From: Altibacter lentus
Lineage (GTDB): Bacteria; Bacteroidota; Bacteroidia; Flavobacteriales; Flavobacteriaceae
Direction: 5' to 3'
Assembly: GCF_000746845.1 (NCBI RefSeq)
Contig: NZ_KN050846.1
Span: 1,690,963-1,754,962, forward strand
DNA: 64,000 bases
Within the stretch, counting starts at the first letter, position 1. Each line of letters starts with the position of its first letter. Below the pieces are notes generated by a model. The model worked only from the letters and a program-made list of their open reading frames with translations. It did not search any database and was not told where the DNA came from. This document shows, one piece after another, positions 15,644 to 25,242 of this stretch. The translations under genes and the position numbers were made by a program.

Positions 15644-18484
15644 ATGGCCAATCAAAAAAGACTTTTTCTACTTGATGCGTATGCATTGATTTTTCGCGGA
15701 TATTATGCCCTGATAAAGAACCCCAGGATCAATTCGAAGGGGCAGGACACATCGGCTATCATGGGTTTTATGAACTCTTTGTTCGATGTGATTAGAAGAG
15801 AAAAACCGGACCATCTGGCCATTTGTTTCGATAAGGACGGAAGCACGGAACGCACCGAACTATTTGAGGCCTACAAGGCCAATCGTGACGCCACACCGGA
15901 TGTGATCAAACAATCAATACCTATTATCCAGGATCTTATAAAGGCCATGCACATTCCGTGTGTGGAGATCTCAGGTATGGAGGCAGACGACATCATCGGC
16001 ACCTTGGCCAAGCAAGCCGAAAAACAGAACTATCAGGTTTTCATGGTAACTCCCGACAAGGATTTTGGGCAGTTGGTTTCAGAAAATATCTTTATGTACC
16101 GTCCTGCACGTATGGGGAACGCCATCGAGATCTGGGGGATCCCCGAAGTGAAGAAACGCTTTGGTGTGGAACGACCCGAACAGGTGATCGATTATCTGGG
16201 AATGATGGGTGATGCAAGTGACAACATCCCCGGATTACCAGGCGTAGGTGAAAAGACCGCAAAGAAGTTCATTGCCGAATTTGGTTCTATGGAAGCGCTT
16301 TTAGCCAATACCGATAAGCTCACCGGAAAGATGAAGGAGAAGGTAGAGGACAATGCCGAATTAGGATTGCTGTCCAAAAAATTGGCAACCATTAATACAG
16401 ATTGCGATGTCACCTTCAATGAAAAGGATTACGAAATGTCTATGCCCGATGCAGAAAAGGTTCAGCAGATTTTTGAAGAACTGGAATTTAGACGCTTAAA
16501 GGAACAATTCCTAAAGTTATTTTCTTCCGAAGGTGCTTCAGAAGAGGTCACACAGATCTCCAATTCAGAATCGGCTAAGAAAACTGCCAAATCCACTGCC
16601 GGAAGTGGTCAATTCTCCTTGTTTGGCGGCGATGGCGAACCTGCTTCGGATATTAAAGAATACAATTCCCGAAAGACGATTGATACGACCGAACATTTTT
16701 ATCAAACCGTGCAAGCAGGAATGGGCACCAGGCTCTTTCTTCAGAACCTATTAAAACAAAACAGCGTGTGTTTCGACACAGAAACTACAGGTTTGAATCC
16801 CTTAACTGCGGAACTTGTAGGCATCGCATTCTCTTGGGAGACCGGCAAAGGGTTTTATCTTCCCTTCCCGGAAAGTAAGGACGAAGCACAGGAACTTATC
16901 GAACAATTACGGCCCTTTTTTGAGTCTGAAGCTATTGAGAAGATCGGTCAGAATTTAAAATACGACATCAAAGTATTGGCCAAGTACAATGTTTCCGTTC
17001 AAGGAAAACTTTTCGATACCATGCTGGCACATTACCTTATCAATCCCGATATGCGTCACAACATGGATGTTCTCGCGGAAACTTACCTCAACTATACCCC
17101 CGTGGCAATTGAAGCATTGATCGGAAAGAAGGGAAAGAACCAAGGCAATATGCGGGACGTTCCTGTAGAACAGCAAACCGAATATGCGGTAGAGGATGCA
17201 GACATCACGCTTCAGCTTAAAGAACACTTTCAAAACGAGTTGGGCGAGGCGAATACCCAAAAACTATTTGACGAGATCGAGATCCCGTTGCTTCGCGTGT
17301 TAGCCGATATGGAACTGGAAGGGATCAATCTGGATGAAGGATTTTTGAAGAACCTTTCTTCGGAATTGGACAACGATATCCTAAAACTCGAAAAATCCAT
17401 TTATGAAGCTGCCGGAGAAACATTTAATATCGCATCTCCCAAACAGTTGGGCGAGATCCTTTTCGACAAGATGAAACTCGTCGATAAACCGAAAAAGACC
17501 AAGACGGGGCAATATTCTACCGCAGAGGATGTGCTTTCCTATCTTGCCAAGGACCATAAGATCATTCGGGATGTGCTGGAATATCGCGGATTGTCGAAAC
17601 TAAAAAGCACCTACGTCGATGCGTTGCCGGAACAAGTGGAGCCATCGACCCAGCGGGTTCACACCGATTATATGCAAACGGTAGCGGCGACCGGCCGATT
17701 GAGCAGCAATAACCCGAATTTACAGAACATCCCGATTCGTACCGAACGCGGACGTGAGGTGCGGAAGGCATTCATCCCTCGTGACGAGGAACACGTATTG
17801 CTGGCAGCCGATTATTCACAGATCGAACTACGTATTATTGCTGCCCTAAGTGAGGAAGAGACCATGATACAGGCGTTTACAAACGGGGAAGATATTCATG
17901 CCTCTACCGCCGCCAAGGTGTTCAATGTTCCGTTGGCTGAGGTGACCCGCGAGCAACGAAGCAATGCAAAAACGGTGAACTTTGGGATCATCTATGGAGT
18001 GTCTGCCTTTGGGTTGAGCAACCAGACCGACCTATCCCGAAGTGAATCGAAGGAGTTGATCGACACCTATTATAAGACCTATCCTAAGCTTCGAAATTAC
18101 ATAAGTGAACAGATCGATTTCGCCCGGGAGCATGGCTACGTACAAACCGTATTGGGACGACGGCGCTACCTCAACGGCATTAACGGAAGTAATGCCGTTG
18201 TTCGCGGTGCGGCGGAGCGCAACGCGGTGAATGCACCCATTCAAGGTAGCGCCGCAGACATCATCAAGATCGCGATGATTCGTATTCATGAAAAGATGAC
18301 AAAAGCAGGGTATAAAAGCAAGATGCTTTTACAAGTGCATGATGAATTGGTCTTTGATGTCTACAAACCCGAGCTGGAAGAGCTAAAGGTATTGATCAAA
18401 AAAGAAATGGAAAAAGCCTATCCACTTTCAGTGCCCCTAGAAGTTGAGCTGGGTGTGGGCGAGAACTGGCTGGAAGCGCATTAA
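15644..18484 (+). CDS. polA: DNA polymerase I
   Basis: PolA fills gaps and removes RNA primers during replication and repair. The 946-residue protein has all three domains: a 5' nuclease (1 to about 290, with KDGSTERTELFEAYKANR, GMEADDIIGTLA and GMMGDASDNIPGLPGVGEKTA), a 3'-5' exonuclease (about 345-530) whose first motif FDTETTGLNP keeps the catalytic Asp and Glu, and a family A polymerase domain. Polymerase motifs A (LAADYSQIELRIIAAL), B (RSNAKTVNFGIIYGVSAFGL) and C (LLQVHDELVFDV) are intact. The start at 15644 fits the conserved KRLFLLDAYALIFRGYYA beginning. Proofreading should be functional, unlike in PolA proteins that have lost the exonuclease residues. Confidence 0.97.
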   Translation: MANQKRLFLLDAYALIFRGYYALIKNPRINSKGQDTSAIMGFMNSLFDVIRREKPDHLAICFDKDGSTERTELFEAYKANRDATPDVIKQSIPIIQDLIKAMHIPCVEISGMEADDIIGTLAKQAEKQNYQVFMVTPDKDFGQLVSENIFMYRPARMGNAIEIWGIPEVKKRFGVERPEQVIDYLGMMGDASDNIPGLPGVGEKTAKKFIAEFGSMEALLANTDKLTGKMKEKVEDNAELGLLSKKLATINTDCDVTFNEKDYEMSMPDAEKVQQIFEELEFRRLKEQFLKLFSSEGASEEVTQISNSESAKKTAKSTAGSGQFSLFGGDGEPASDIKEYNSRKTIDTTEHFYQTVQAGMGTRLFLQNLLKQNSVCFDTETTGLNPLTAELVGIAFSWETGKGFYLPFPESKDEAQELIEQLRPFFESEAIEKIGQNLKYDIKVLAKYNVSVQGKLFDTMLAHYLINPDMRHNMDVLAETYLNYTPVAIEALIGKKGKNQGNMRDVPVEQQTEYAVEDADITLQLKEHFQNELGEANTQKLFDEIEIPLLRVLADMELEGINLDEGFLKNLSSELDNDILKLEKSIYEAAGETFNIASPKQLGEILFDKMKLVDKPKKTKTGQYSTAEDVLSYLAKDHKIIRDVLEYRGLSKLKSTYVDALPEQVEPSTQRVHTDYMQTVAATGRLSSNNPNLQNIPIRTERGREVRKAFIPRDEEHVLLAADYSQIELRIIAALSEEETMIQAFTNGEDIHASTAAKVFNVPLAEVTREQRSNAKTVNFGIIYGVSAFGLSNQTDLSRSESKELIDTYYKTYPKLRNYISEQIDFAREHGYVQTVLGRRRYLNGINGSNAVVRGAAERNAVNAPIQGSAADIIKIAMIRIHEKMTKAGYKSKMLLQVHDELVFDVYKPELEELKVLIKKEMEKAYPLSVPLEVELGVGENWLEAH

Positions 18485-18502
18485 TCCTTTTTATTTTTCG
18501 TC

Positions 18503-21187
18503 TCATAACACAAAGCGGTAGGTCGCTTTTATAAGAAAAGTATTCTGTGGTTGCTGCTGAAGGATCTGATTATCGATTATGGTCGAGAACCGGTTGTCCG
18601 GATCGCCAAGTCCGGTGATCCCTTGTGACCATACTAGGAAGATCTCGGATCCCGGAATGTATTCCCAGCGCACTACCAGATTAGACCGGAATTGTACAAA
18701 AGCAAAATCGGGATCTCCAAATTGGTAATCGGTCGTACCATCGCGATCTTCATCTACCAGATAGCTTCCTTCAGAAAAAAGAATTTGGTCGTTCCCGTAC
18801 AAGGAGACTCTTTCGTTGAGATCTTCGGCTACGGAATTGTTCACAAAATTGAAATTGGAATACTTCGCTCTAAATATGAAAGGCTGTCCGTAGTATTGGA
18901 TGGTAAGGTTCGGATTGATACTGTAATTCACACGCAAGGTCGCACTAAGTGCTTCGTTATCGATCTCCCCCAGAATATAACGAGTCGTCCCATTAAAATC
19001 TGCTTGAGAAACATATTGTGTTTTACTGGGGCTTTCCTCATAATTGAGATCCACAGACAGGCTCAAGCTGTTAAGTGGTTGATAGCGGGCTCCTACTTCA
19101 TAATTGTAAAATGAGAATTGGTCCTGTGTGGCTCTCGAATGTACATGTCCGGCTCTAAAACTCAGCTTCTTTCGCTGGTCGGTCCCCGAAAAAAAGAACA
19201 CATAGTTCTCTTCATTATACCTCCATCTTGGCCCTCCACGCAAGAAGGTATTGACAAATATTCGGGGCTTGTGTGCCCCTCCAAGTTCACTCCACCAATT
19301 ATTCTTCCAATTCACATAACCCGCAACTTCATACTGGATCCGGTTGTAATTTCCTTCAAAATCGAATGCCGTCGAAATATCGGCACGAACGTTCGCCTGG
19401 CGAAACCAAGAGGTAGGTTTGTTCCAAAGATATCGTGCCCCTGAATATTGCCGAATGTCATCTGCCTGACGTAAAAATCCGATATCATTGAGCTCATATT
19501 CGGGAGATTTCCAATTACCTCCAAAGTAATAACGCCAGTTGCCGCCGCCGCCTTTTCCAACCTCAAAATTCCCTCCGCTACCGGTTAGGCTGGTTTTATT
19601 GGGATCTACGGAAACGTGCTCGGCATCCACACGCTGAAACAAATGTGTAAGTGAGGTTTGGGTTGCCGTAATAGCTTCTGCACTTCCTCGTACATGACTA
19701 AAAGTGGCTTTTCCAGTAATATAGTGCTTTCGCTCGTTCCAATTATGCTGAAAATCCAGTCCCCCGGAATAAGCTTGAGAATGTAAAAAGGAAACATTGG
19801 GATCCATATTCCGATGGGTTGCCGTAAAAATAGCCCCTACATTGCTCTTCCGATCGTTAAAATCCTTCTGAACCCTACCCACAAAATAATTTGTAAGAGG
19901 CTCTACCAAGGTTTCCTGCTCACTGCCGTCCTCATTGATCACATCGGCAAATTCCTTATCGGTCACACTTTCCAAAATTCCTATGGTCCATCCTTCTTTG
20001 GTTTTACCACTGAATTTGGCTGCTCCAAGAATGGTGGTGTTGTTGGGTTGATCGGCATATACTGTGGTAGGACCAAAAGGGGAGCCCTGTGGGCTCCTTC
20101 CTATTCGTCTTGAAAAAAACAGGTTGTCTGCGCCTCCCCCAACACGATAGTCATACACGCTTTTATTTTCTACAAAAAAAGGACGCCGTTCTTGAAAGAA
20201 GATCTCGAATCCGTCCAGCGCTACTGCACCCGGATCTGCATCCACCTGACCGAAATCCGGATTGATCGTGGCATCCAGTGTAAGGTCGTTTGTCACCCCA
20301 ATCTTTGCATCCAGTCCGAAGGTAAGTCGGCCATCGCTGCCATCTCTATAAGGATTGCCCTGCTCTTCTTCATAGGTATCCCATTGTGCCACGGTATAAG
20401 GTTGTATCTCGATCTGTTTTTGAGGTTTGATCCCTTTAATACCTCGTAGTTCGCCAAACTCACTTACCCAACCCGGCGGACTGGGCAATAAGGGCTGCCA
20501 TAGGGAGCGCTCTTCGTTATTAAAATACCTTCGGGTGGATTGAAGACCCCAAACTTGTTCATCGGCCGCGCTAAAACGCAACTGACTTAAGGGAATGCGC
20601 ATTTCTGCAGTCCAGCCTTCAGCATCTATTTGAGTATCTACGTACCAGATTGGATTCCAGCTTCCGTCAAAATTCCCATTTTCGGAAATAAACTCATCCC
20701 CTTTTACACCGGAGGCAGAAATCGTAAAGGAAAAACCTGTACGGTCGTCACCATAACTGTCAATATTGATCTCTACCCAATCCCCCGGGAAATCATCACG
20801 TCTCCCCAGACGGCGTTCGATTGTTGAAGGATCCTTTTGATAGCATCGAAAAGCAACGTAAAGATTTCTTGCATCGTAGGCAATCTTCATTTTTGTCTGT
20901 TCGGTGGGAGGAGTCCCGTTATCAGGCTCGAACTCTACATAGTCTGTGGTCCAATCTACTTCATTCCAAGCAGCATCCTCTAACTTTCCATCGATCACAA
21001 TGGGTTCCTTTCCCTCAATGGATCGTGTGGTATATACTCTTTTTTCGGGTTTGCTTTCGTTTGTTGCAGATGTTGTTTCTGTTTGAGCCCACGAGAAGGA
21101 ACTGCTTGCAATACACAACAGCAGTGAGAAGGTGGTTTTAAGGAACATGGATGATTGGTTGTTGTTGATTGATACCTTAAAGGACAT
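18503..21187 (-). CDS. DUF5916 outer-membrane protein with N-terminal CBM9-like domain
   Basis: This 894-residue exported protein has a signal peptide (hydrophobic core TFSLLLCIASSSFSWAQ). A family 9 carbohydrate-binding-like domain follows at about 45-230 (PIVIDGKLEDAAWNEVDW, KIAYDARNLYVAFRC, GWTAEMRIPLSQLRFS). A long DUF5916 region fills the rest and ends in aromatic-alternating beta strands with a terminal ATYRFVL, as expected for an outer-membrane barrel. The function of the family is not established. An ATG at 21148 (14th codon) would give a tighter signal peptide (MFLKTTFSLLL) and may be the true start. It is convergent with polA and divergent from the rplM operon. Confidence 0.88.
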   Translation of the reverse strand: MSFKVSINNNQSSMFLKTTFSLLLCIASSSFSWAQTETTSATNESKPEKRVYTTRSIEGKEPIVIDGKLEDAAWNEVDWTTDYVEFEPDNGTPPTEQTKMKIAYDARNLYVAFRCYQKDPSTIERRLGRRDDFPGDWVEINIDSYGDDRTGFSFTISASGVKGDEFISENGNFDGSWNPIWYVDTQIDAEGWTAEMRIPLSQLRFSAADEQVWGLQSTRRYFNNEERSLWQPLLPSPPGWVSEFGELRGIKGIKPQKQIEIQPYTVAQWDTYEEEQGNPYRDGSDGRLTFGLDAKIGVTNDLTLDATINPDFGQVDADPGAVALDGFEIFFQERRPFFVENKSVYDYRVGGGADNLFFSRRIGRSPQGSPFGPTTVYADQPNNTTILGAAKFSGKTKEGWTIGILESVTDKEFADVINEDGSEQETLVEPLTNYFVGRVQKDFNDRKSNVGAIFTATHRNMDPNVSFLHSQAYSGGLDFQHNWNERKHYITGKATFSHVRGSAEAITATQTSLTHLFQRVDAEHVSVDPNKTSLTGSGGNFEVGKGGGGNWRYYFGGNWKSPEYELNDIGFLRQADDIRQYSGARYLWNKPTSWFRQANVRADISTAFDFEGNYNRIQYEVAGYVNWKNNWWSELGGAHKPRIFVNTFLRGGPRWRYNEENYVFFFSGTDQRKKLSFRAGHVHSRATQDQFSFYNYEVGARYQPLNSLSLSVDLNYEESPSKTQYVSQADFNGTTRYILGEIDNEALSATLRVNYSINPNLTIQYYGQPFIFRAKYSNFNFVNNSVAEDLNERVSLYGNDQILFSEGSYLVDEDRDGTTDYQFGDPDFAFVQFRSNLVVRWEYIPGSEIFLVWSQGITGLGDPDNRFSTIIDNQILQQQPQNTFLIKATYRFVL

Positions 21188-21310
21188 ACAATTCCTCGAA
21201 AAGTGACAGTTCGGCCTTGATTTTAAGATAATTTTAACATTTGGTGCGTTTTTCCTATTTGGTGTTTTTTTAGGTGTTTATTCATTTATAGAAAAATAGT
21301 TTACACCCCT

Positions 21311-21340
21311 TGTTTTTCAAATAAATAATACTACATTTGC
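21311..21340 (+). promoter_or_regulatory. Promoter of the rplM-rpsI operon
   Basis: TTG at 21311-21313 and TACATTTG at 21333-21340 are separated by 19 nt and match the Bacteroidota -33/-7 consensus closely. Transcription should begin near 21346, leaving a leader of about 65 nt before rplM. Confidence 0.7.
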
Positions 21341-21345
21341 ACCCC

Positions 21346-21412
21346 GATTTATCCAAAAGAAGGAATGTTTAACACTGCCTGTAGGTGAAGACAGGTGGTA
21401 AAATTAATAAAA
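21346..21412 (+). promoter_or_regulatory. Structured leader of rplM (candidate ribosomal protein leader)
   Basis: A 9-bp hairpin with two G-U pairs spans 21374-21399 (CCTGT pairing ACAGG, loop AGGTGAAG), ending 13 nt before the GTG start. Autoregulatory L13 leaders have been described in Bacteroidia. The position and size fit such an element, but I cannot align it to the known model from memory. Confidence 0.45.
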
Positions 21413-21868
21413 GTGGATACACTAAGTTATAAAACAATATCAGCAAACAAAGCGACTGTGACCAAAGAATGGTTACACGTAGATGCTGAAGGGCAAACCC
21501 TTGGACGTCTTGCCAGTGAAGTTGCAAAATTACTTCGCGGAAAGCACAAGCCAAACTTTACCCCTCACGTTGATTGCGGTGACAATGTAATTATTACAAA
21601 CGCCGAAAAGATCAACCTTACAGGAAACAAATGGGCCGACAAGACGTACATTCGTCATACCGGCTATCCGGGCGGACAACGTAGTTTGACTGCCACTGAA
21701 ATGAGAAGCAAAAATCCGGAACGTGTTGTAGAAAAAGCGATCAAAGGAATGCTGCCAAAAAATAAATTAGGCGCTGAGCTTTTCAGAAATTTAAAAGTAT
21801 ATGCCGGTGCATCACACGATCAAGAGGCACAAAAACCAAAAACCATTAACCTTAACGATATCAAGTAA
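21413..21868 (+). CDS. rplM: 50S ribosomal protein L13
   Basis: L13 is an early-assembly protein of the large subunit. The GTG start at 21413 gives the usual flavobacterial N-terminus [20 protein letters not shown] and 151 residues. Conserved segments include [45 protein letters not shown] and [13 protein letters not shown] six codons further upstream (21395) lies inside the leader hairpin and is rejected. The stop overlaps the rpsI start by one base (TAATG), indicating translational coupling. Confidence 0.97.
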   Translation: MDTLSYKTISANKATVTKEWLHVDAEGQTLGRLASEVAKLLRGKHKPNFTPHVDCGDNVIITNAEKINLTGNKWADKTYIRHTGYPGGQRSLTATEMRSKNPERVVEKAIKGMLPKNKLGAELFRNLKVYAGASHDQEAQKPKTINLNDIK

Positions 21869-22254
21869 TGGAAGTTATTCACAAAATAGGTAGAAGAAAA
21901 ACCGCTGTAGCTCGTGTATACCTTCAAGAAGGAAAGGGAAACATTACTGTGAACAAACGCGAACTGGAGAACTACTTTCCAACCGCTACTTTACAATATA
22001 AAGTAAAACAACCGTTAGCACTTACCGAAAATGACAAGACCTTTGACATTACCGTAAATGTATTTGGCGGTGGCATCACAGGACAGGCAGAAGCGATTCG
22101 TTTGGCGATCTCTCGCGCTATGTGCGAGTTGAACGATGAGAACAGAGGAATCCTAAAGCCGGAAGGACTATTGACCAGAGATCCTAGAATGGTGGAGCGT
22201 AAGAAATTCGGACAGAAGAAAGCGCGTAAGAAATTCCAGTTCTCTAAACGTTAA
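21868..22254 (+). CDS. rpsI: 30S ribosomal protein S9
   Basis: S9 contacts P-site tRNA in the small subunit through its basic C-terminal tail. The 128-residue sequence has the typical IGRRKTAVARVYLQEGKGNITVN start, the GGGITGQAEAIRLAISRAM helix and the terminal KKARKKFQFSKR whose final SKR is the conserved end. It is coupled to rplM and followed by a weak terminator hairpin. Confidence 0.97.
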   Translation: MEVIHKIGRRKTAVARVYLQEGKGNITVNKRELENYFPTATLQYKVKQPLALTENDKTFDITVNVFGGGITGQAEAIRLAISRAMCELNDENRGILKPEGLLTRDPRMVERKKFGQKKARKKFQFSKR

Positions 22255-22270
22255 TCCTCTGATGAGCTCA

Positions 22271-22296
22271 GGATTCAAGAAACTTGAATTCTTTTT
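22271..22296 (+). terminator. Weak terminator after rpsI
   Basis: An ATTCAAG / CTTGAAT stem (22273-22279, 22283-22289) with an AAA loop is followed by TC and five T. It is AT-rich, so termination may be partial. Confidence 0.5.
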
Positions 22297-22315
22297 AAGA
22301 AGTATCTTCCGAACT

Positions 22316-22343
22316 TGATTCGGAAACAAAGTTCATACATTTA
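22316..22343 (+). promoter_or_regulatory. Candidate rpsB promoter
   Basis: A TTG near 22315-22317 and TACATTTA at 22336-22343 are about 19 nt apart. They sit just downstream of the rpsI terminator, next to a 7-bp hairpin (TTCCGAA / TTCGGAA, 22307-22325). Transcription would start around 22349. Confidence 0.5.
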
Positions 22344-22348
22344 ATTAT

Positions 22349-22509
22349 CAATAAGCTGTTAGCTACATCTTCTCGCCTTGCTAAGCATGTCGGGAAGATG
22401 TAGCGATTAGTTTAGTATCTAAATCAAGCCAACGTTTTCTGAAGAAATATCTTAAGAAAACACCGGAAGGTTGACCATCTAAACACGCAGAACGTAAACT
22501 AAAACAAAA
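22349..22509 (+). promoter_or_regulatory. Long structured leader of rpsB
   Basis: The 160-nt leader has a perfect 11-bp stem, GCTACATCTTC (22362-22372) with GAAGATGTAGC (22394-22404), extended inward by C-G pairs around a loop containing CTTGCTAAGCATG. This is far stronger than chance and sits where autoregulatory S2 leaders are found in other bacteria. The specific family is not identified. Confidence 0.5.
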
Positions 22510-23292
22510 ATGGCAAAAAAAGTAGAAGTAAAAGACCTGCTCGACGCAGGCGTACATTTTGGTCACTTGACCAGAAAATGGAACCCGAACATGGCCCCAT
22601 ATATCTATATGGAGCGTAATGGGATCCACATCCTAAATCTTTACAAAACAGCTGCAAAACTGGAAGAGGCAAATGAAGCACTTTCAAAGATCGCAGCCAG
22701 CGGACGAAAGATCCTTTTCGTTGCTACCAAAAAACAAGCAAAGGACATTGTAGCCGAAAAAGCAGGAAATGCCAACATGCCGTACATCACCGAAAGATGG
22801 CCCGGCGGGATGTTGACCAACTTCGTGACCATCCGTAAGGCGGTCAAGAAAATGGCGTCTATTGACCGTATGAAACAAGACGGAACTTTCAACACTCTAT
22901 CTAAGAAAGAGCGTTTGCAAGTAGATCGTCTTCGTGCAAAACTGGAGAAGAACCTTGGTTCTATTAGCGATATGAGCCGTCTTCCCGGGGCATTGTTCAT
23001 TGTGGACACTACCCGTGAGCATATTGCGGTGAAGGAAGCTCAAAAACTGAACATTCCTATTTTCGCTATGGTGGATACCAACAGCGATCCCCGTGAGATC
23101 GATTACGTGATCCCATCAAACGACGATGCTTCAAAATCTATCGAAAAGATCATGGCTTCTGTTTCTGAAGCGATCATAGAAGGTTTGGCAGAACGCAAAG
23201 GTGGAAAAGATGAGGATGCACCGGCTGAAGCAAAAGCTCCTAAGGCTAAAAAAGCAAAAGCAGCTGTAGCAGCTTCCAAAGAAGAAGAATAA
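22510..23292 (+). CDS. rpsB: 30S ribosomal protein S2
   Basis: S2 is a late-binding small-subunit protein. The 260-residue product has VKDLLDAGVHFGHLTRKWNPNM, ERWPGGMLTNFVTIRK, DMSRLPGALFIVDTTREHIA and IPIFAMVDTNSDPREIDYVIP, all diagnostic. The last 30 or so residues form an Ala/Lys/Glu-rich tail (KAPKAKKAKAAVAASKEEE) common in Bacteroidota S2. It is followed by an inverted repeat and then tsf, the conserved rpsB-tsf-pyrH-frr order. Confidence 0.98.
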   Translation: MAKKVEVKDLLDAGVHFGHLTRKWNPNMAPYIYMERNGIHILNLYKTAAKLEEANEALSKIAASGRKILFVATKKQAKDIVAEKAGNANMPYITERWPGGMLTNFVTIRKAVKKMASIDRMKQDGTFNTLSKKERLQVDRLRAKLEKNLGSISDMSRLPGALFIVDTTREHIAVKEAQKLNIPIFAMVDTNSDPREIDYVIPSNDDASKSIEKIMASVSEAIIEGLAERKGGKDEDAPAEAKAPKAKKAKAAVAASKEEE

Positions 23293-23313
23293 AGAATACC
23301 CTAATAAACATAT

Positions 23314-23363
23314 AAAAGTCGTTTGGTTCTTTTTCTTCTGAAAATAAATTAAACGACTTTTTT
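23314..23363 (+). terminator. Long-loop inverted repeat between rpsB and tsf
   Basis: AAAAGTCGTTT (23314-23324) pairs perfectly with AAACGACTTTT (23351-23361) across a 26-nt T-rich loop and ends in a T-run. It could act as a partial terminator that lowers tsf expression relative to rpsB. Confidence 0.6.
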
Positions 23364-23392
23364 ACTAATACATAACTTAAACATTTAATACG

Positions 23393-24358
23393 ATGGCAAA
23401 CATAACAGCCGCAGAAGTAAATAAATTAAGACAAGCAACCGGAGCCGGAATGATGGACTGTAAAAAGGCATTGGTCGAGGCAGAAGGTGATTTCGATAAA
23501 GCGATCGCGATCCTTAGAAAAAAAGGGCAAAAGATCGCAGAAAAAAGAGCAGATCGTGATTCCAGCGAAGGTGCTGTGATCGCGAAAGTGAACGATGACA
23601 ACACCAAAGGAGTGATCGTCTCTCTAAACTGCGAAACAGATTTCGTAGCTAAGAACGACTCTTTTGTTGAAATGGCGCACAAAATGGCCGATATCGCCTT
23701 AAATACTTCTTCTAAAGAAGAGTTCTTAAAGGCAAAATTCGACAACATTACCGTAGAAGAAAAATTGATCGAGCAAACCGGGGTGATCGGAGAAAAGATC
23801 GAGATCGGCGGTTTTGAGATCTTGGAGGCTCCTTTCGTAGGAGGTTACATCCACGGTAACAAGATCGGTGCATTAACCGGTTTGTCTAAAAATGTGGATA
23901 ATGCCGAAGAACTGGCAAAAGACGTTTCTATGCAAGTTGCTTCTATGGGAGCGACTACCTTGTCTTATAAAGATTTCTCGCCGGAATTTGTGGCTTCTGA
24001 AACCGAAGCACGTATAGCAGCGATTGAAAAAGAGAATATTGAATTGGGCCGTTTGGGGAAAACATTGAAGAATGTGCCTCAGTTCATTTCAAGATCACAA
24101 TTAACAGATGAGGTATTGGCAAAAGCTGAAGCAGACGCAAAAGCCGAACTGAAGGCCGAAGGAAAACCGGAACAGATCTGGGATCGTATCCTGCCCGGAA
24201 AGATCGAGCGTTTTATTTCAGACAATACTACCTTGGATCATGAGAAAGCGTTACTGGACCAGAATTTTATCAAAGACGATAAAAAGAGCGTTGCCGAATA
24301 TGTAAAAACATACGGCGATGTAGAAGTGGTTGGTTTCAAACGTGTTTCTTTGATGTAG
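23393..24358 (+). CDS. tsf: Elongation factor Ts
   Basis: EF-Ts is the nucleotide exchange factor for EF-Tu. The 321-residue length is typical of Bacteroidota. The N-terminal UBA-like domain (ITAAEVNKLRQATGAGMMDCKKAL) and the core motif NCETDFVAKNDSFVEMAH with the Asp-Phe intrusion residues are intact. The C-terminal VAEYVKTYGDVEVVGFKRV is also characteristic. A strong terminator ends the unit. Confidence 0.98.
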   Translation: MANITAAEVNKLRQATGAGMMDCKKALVEAEGDFDKAIAILRKKGQKIAEKRADRDSSEGAVIAKVNDDNTKGVIVSLNCETDFVAKNDSFVEMAHKMADIALNTSSKEEFLKAKFDNITVEEKLIEQTGVIGEKIEIGGFEILEAPFVGGYIHGNKIGALTGLSKNVDNAEELAKDVSMQVASMGATTLSYKDFSPEFVASETEARIAAIEKENIELGRLGKTLKNVPQFISRSQLTDEVLAKAEADAKAELKAEGKPEQIWDRILPGKIERFISDNTTLDHEKALLDQNFIKDDKKSVAEYVKTYGDVEVVGFKRVSLM

Positions 24359-24377
24359 TACACCTACACACAATAAT

Positions 24378-24413
24378 AAAAAACGCCTTCAAAATTATTT
24401 GAAGGCGTTTTTT
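24378..24413 (+). terminator. Strong terminator after tsf
   Basis: A 16-bp perfect stem pairs 24378-24393 with 24398-24413 (core ACGCCTTCAAA), with loop ATTA, flanked by A- and T-runs. Confidence 0.9.
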
Positions 24414-24443
24414 ATTTTAAACACTGTATCCAACATTTTTCTT

Positions 24444-24451
24444 TATTTTTG
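24444..24451 (+). promoter_or_regulatory. Promoter -7 box of pyrH-frr
   Basis: TATTTTTG matches TAnnTTTG and lies 18 nt before the pyrH start and 30 nt after the tsf terminator, so pyrH-frr has its own transcript. Confidence 0.6.
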
Positions 24452-24469
24452 CCCCTGTAAACTCACACT

Positions 24470-25177
24470 ATGCAATACAAAAGGATACTTTTGAAACTTT
24501 CCGGCGAAGCCTTGATGGGCGAGCGTCAGTACGGAATTGACCCCCAGCGTCTTAAAGAATATGCCGAAGAGATTCAGCAGCTTATTGACCGGGGCGTGGA
24601 AGTAGCCATAGTGATAGGAGGTGGAAATATCTTTAGAGGTGTGGCGGGAGCCAGCCGCGGGATGGATCGGGTTCAGGCAGACCACATGGGGATGCTGGCC
24701 ACGGTGATCAACGGCCTGGCGCTTCAGAGTGCCCTAGAGGACGAAGGAATACCCACCCGCTTGCAAACAGCGATCAAGATCAACGAAGTAGCAGAACCGT
24801 TCATCCGAAGAAAAGCCATTCGGCATTTGGAAAAAGGCCGGGTAGTGATCTTTGGAGGAGGTACCGGAAACCCGTACTTTACTACAGATTCTGCAGCAGT
24901 ATTACGCGCCATTGAGATAAGTGCCGATGTGATCCTGAAAGGAACGCGCGTGGACGGTATCTATTCGAGCGACCCGGAAAAGGACACCACTGCTACAAAA
25001 TTCGATTTTATTACCTTTGAAGATGTGCTTAAAAAAGGACTCAAGGTCATGGATACCACAGCCTTTACATTAAGCCAAGAAAACGAATTGCCAATTATTG
25101 TTTTCGACATGAATACAAAAGGAAACTTATTGAAAGTGGTTTCCGGAGAGAAAATAGGAACCAAAGTGAATTTATAA
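24470..25177 (+). CDS. pyrH: Uridylate kinase (UMP kinase)
   Basis: PyrH phosphorylates UMP to UDP in pyrimidine synthesis and belongs to the amino acid kinase fold. The 235-residue sequence carries [62 protein letters not shown] and [13 protein letters not shown], all family motifs. It precedes frr by 65 bp in the conserved order. Confidence 0.97.
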   Translation: MQYKRILLKLSGEALMGERQYGIDPQRLKEYAEEIQQLIDRGVEVAIVIGGGNIFRGVAGASRGMDRVQADHMGMLATVINGLALQSALEDEGIPTRLQTAIKINEVAEPFIRRKAIRHLEKGRVVIFGGGTGNPYFTTDSAAVLRAIEISADVILKGTRVDGIYSSDPEKDTTATKFDFITFEDVLKKGLKVMDTTAFTLSQENELPIIVFDMNTKGNLLKVVSGEKIGTKVNL

Positions 25178-25242
25178 TAACAGCTGCCACTACTGCGTTT
25201 CAAATAGCGCAATTTTTGAAAACTGATTATAGAAAAGTAACC

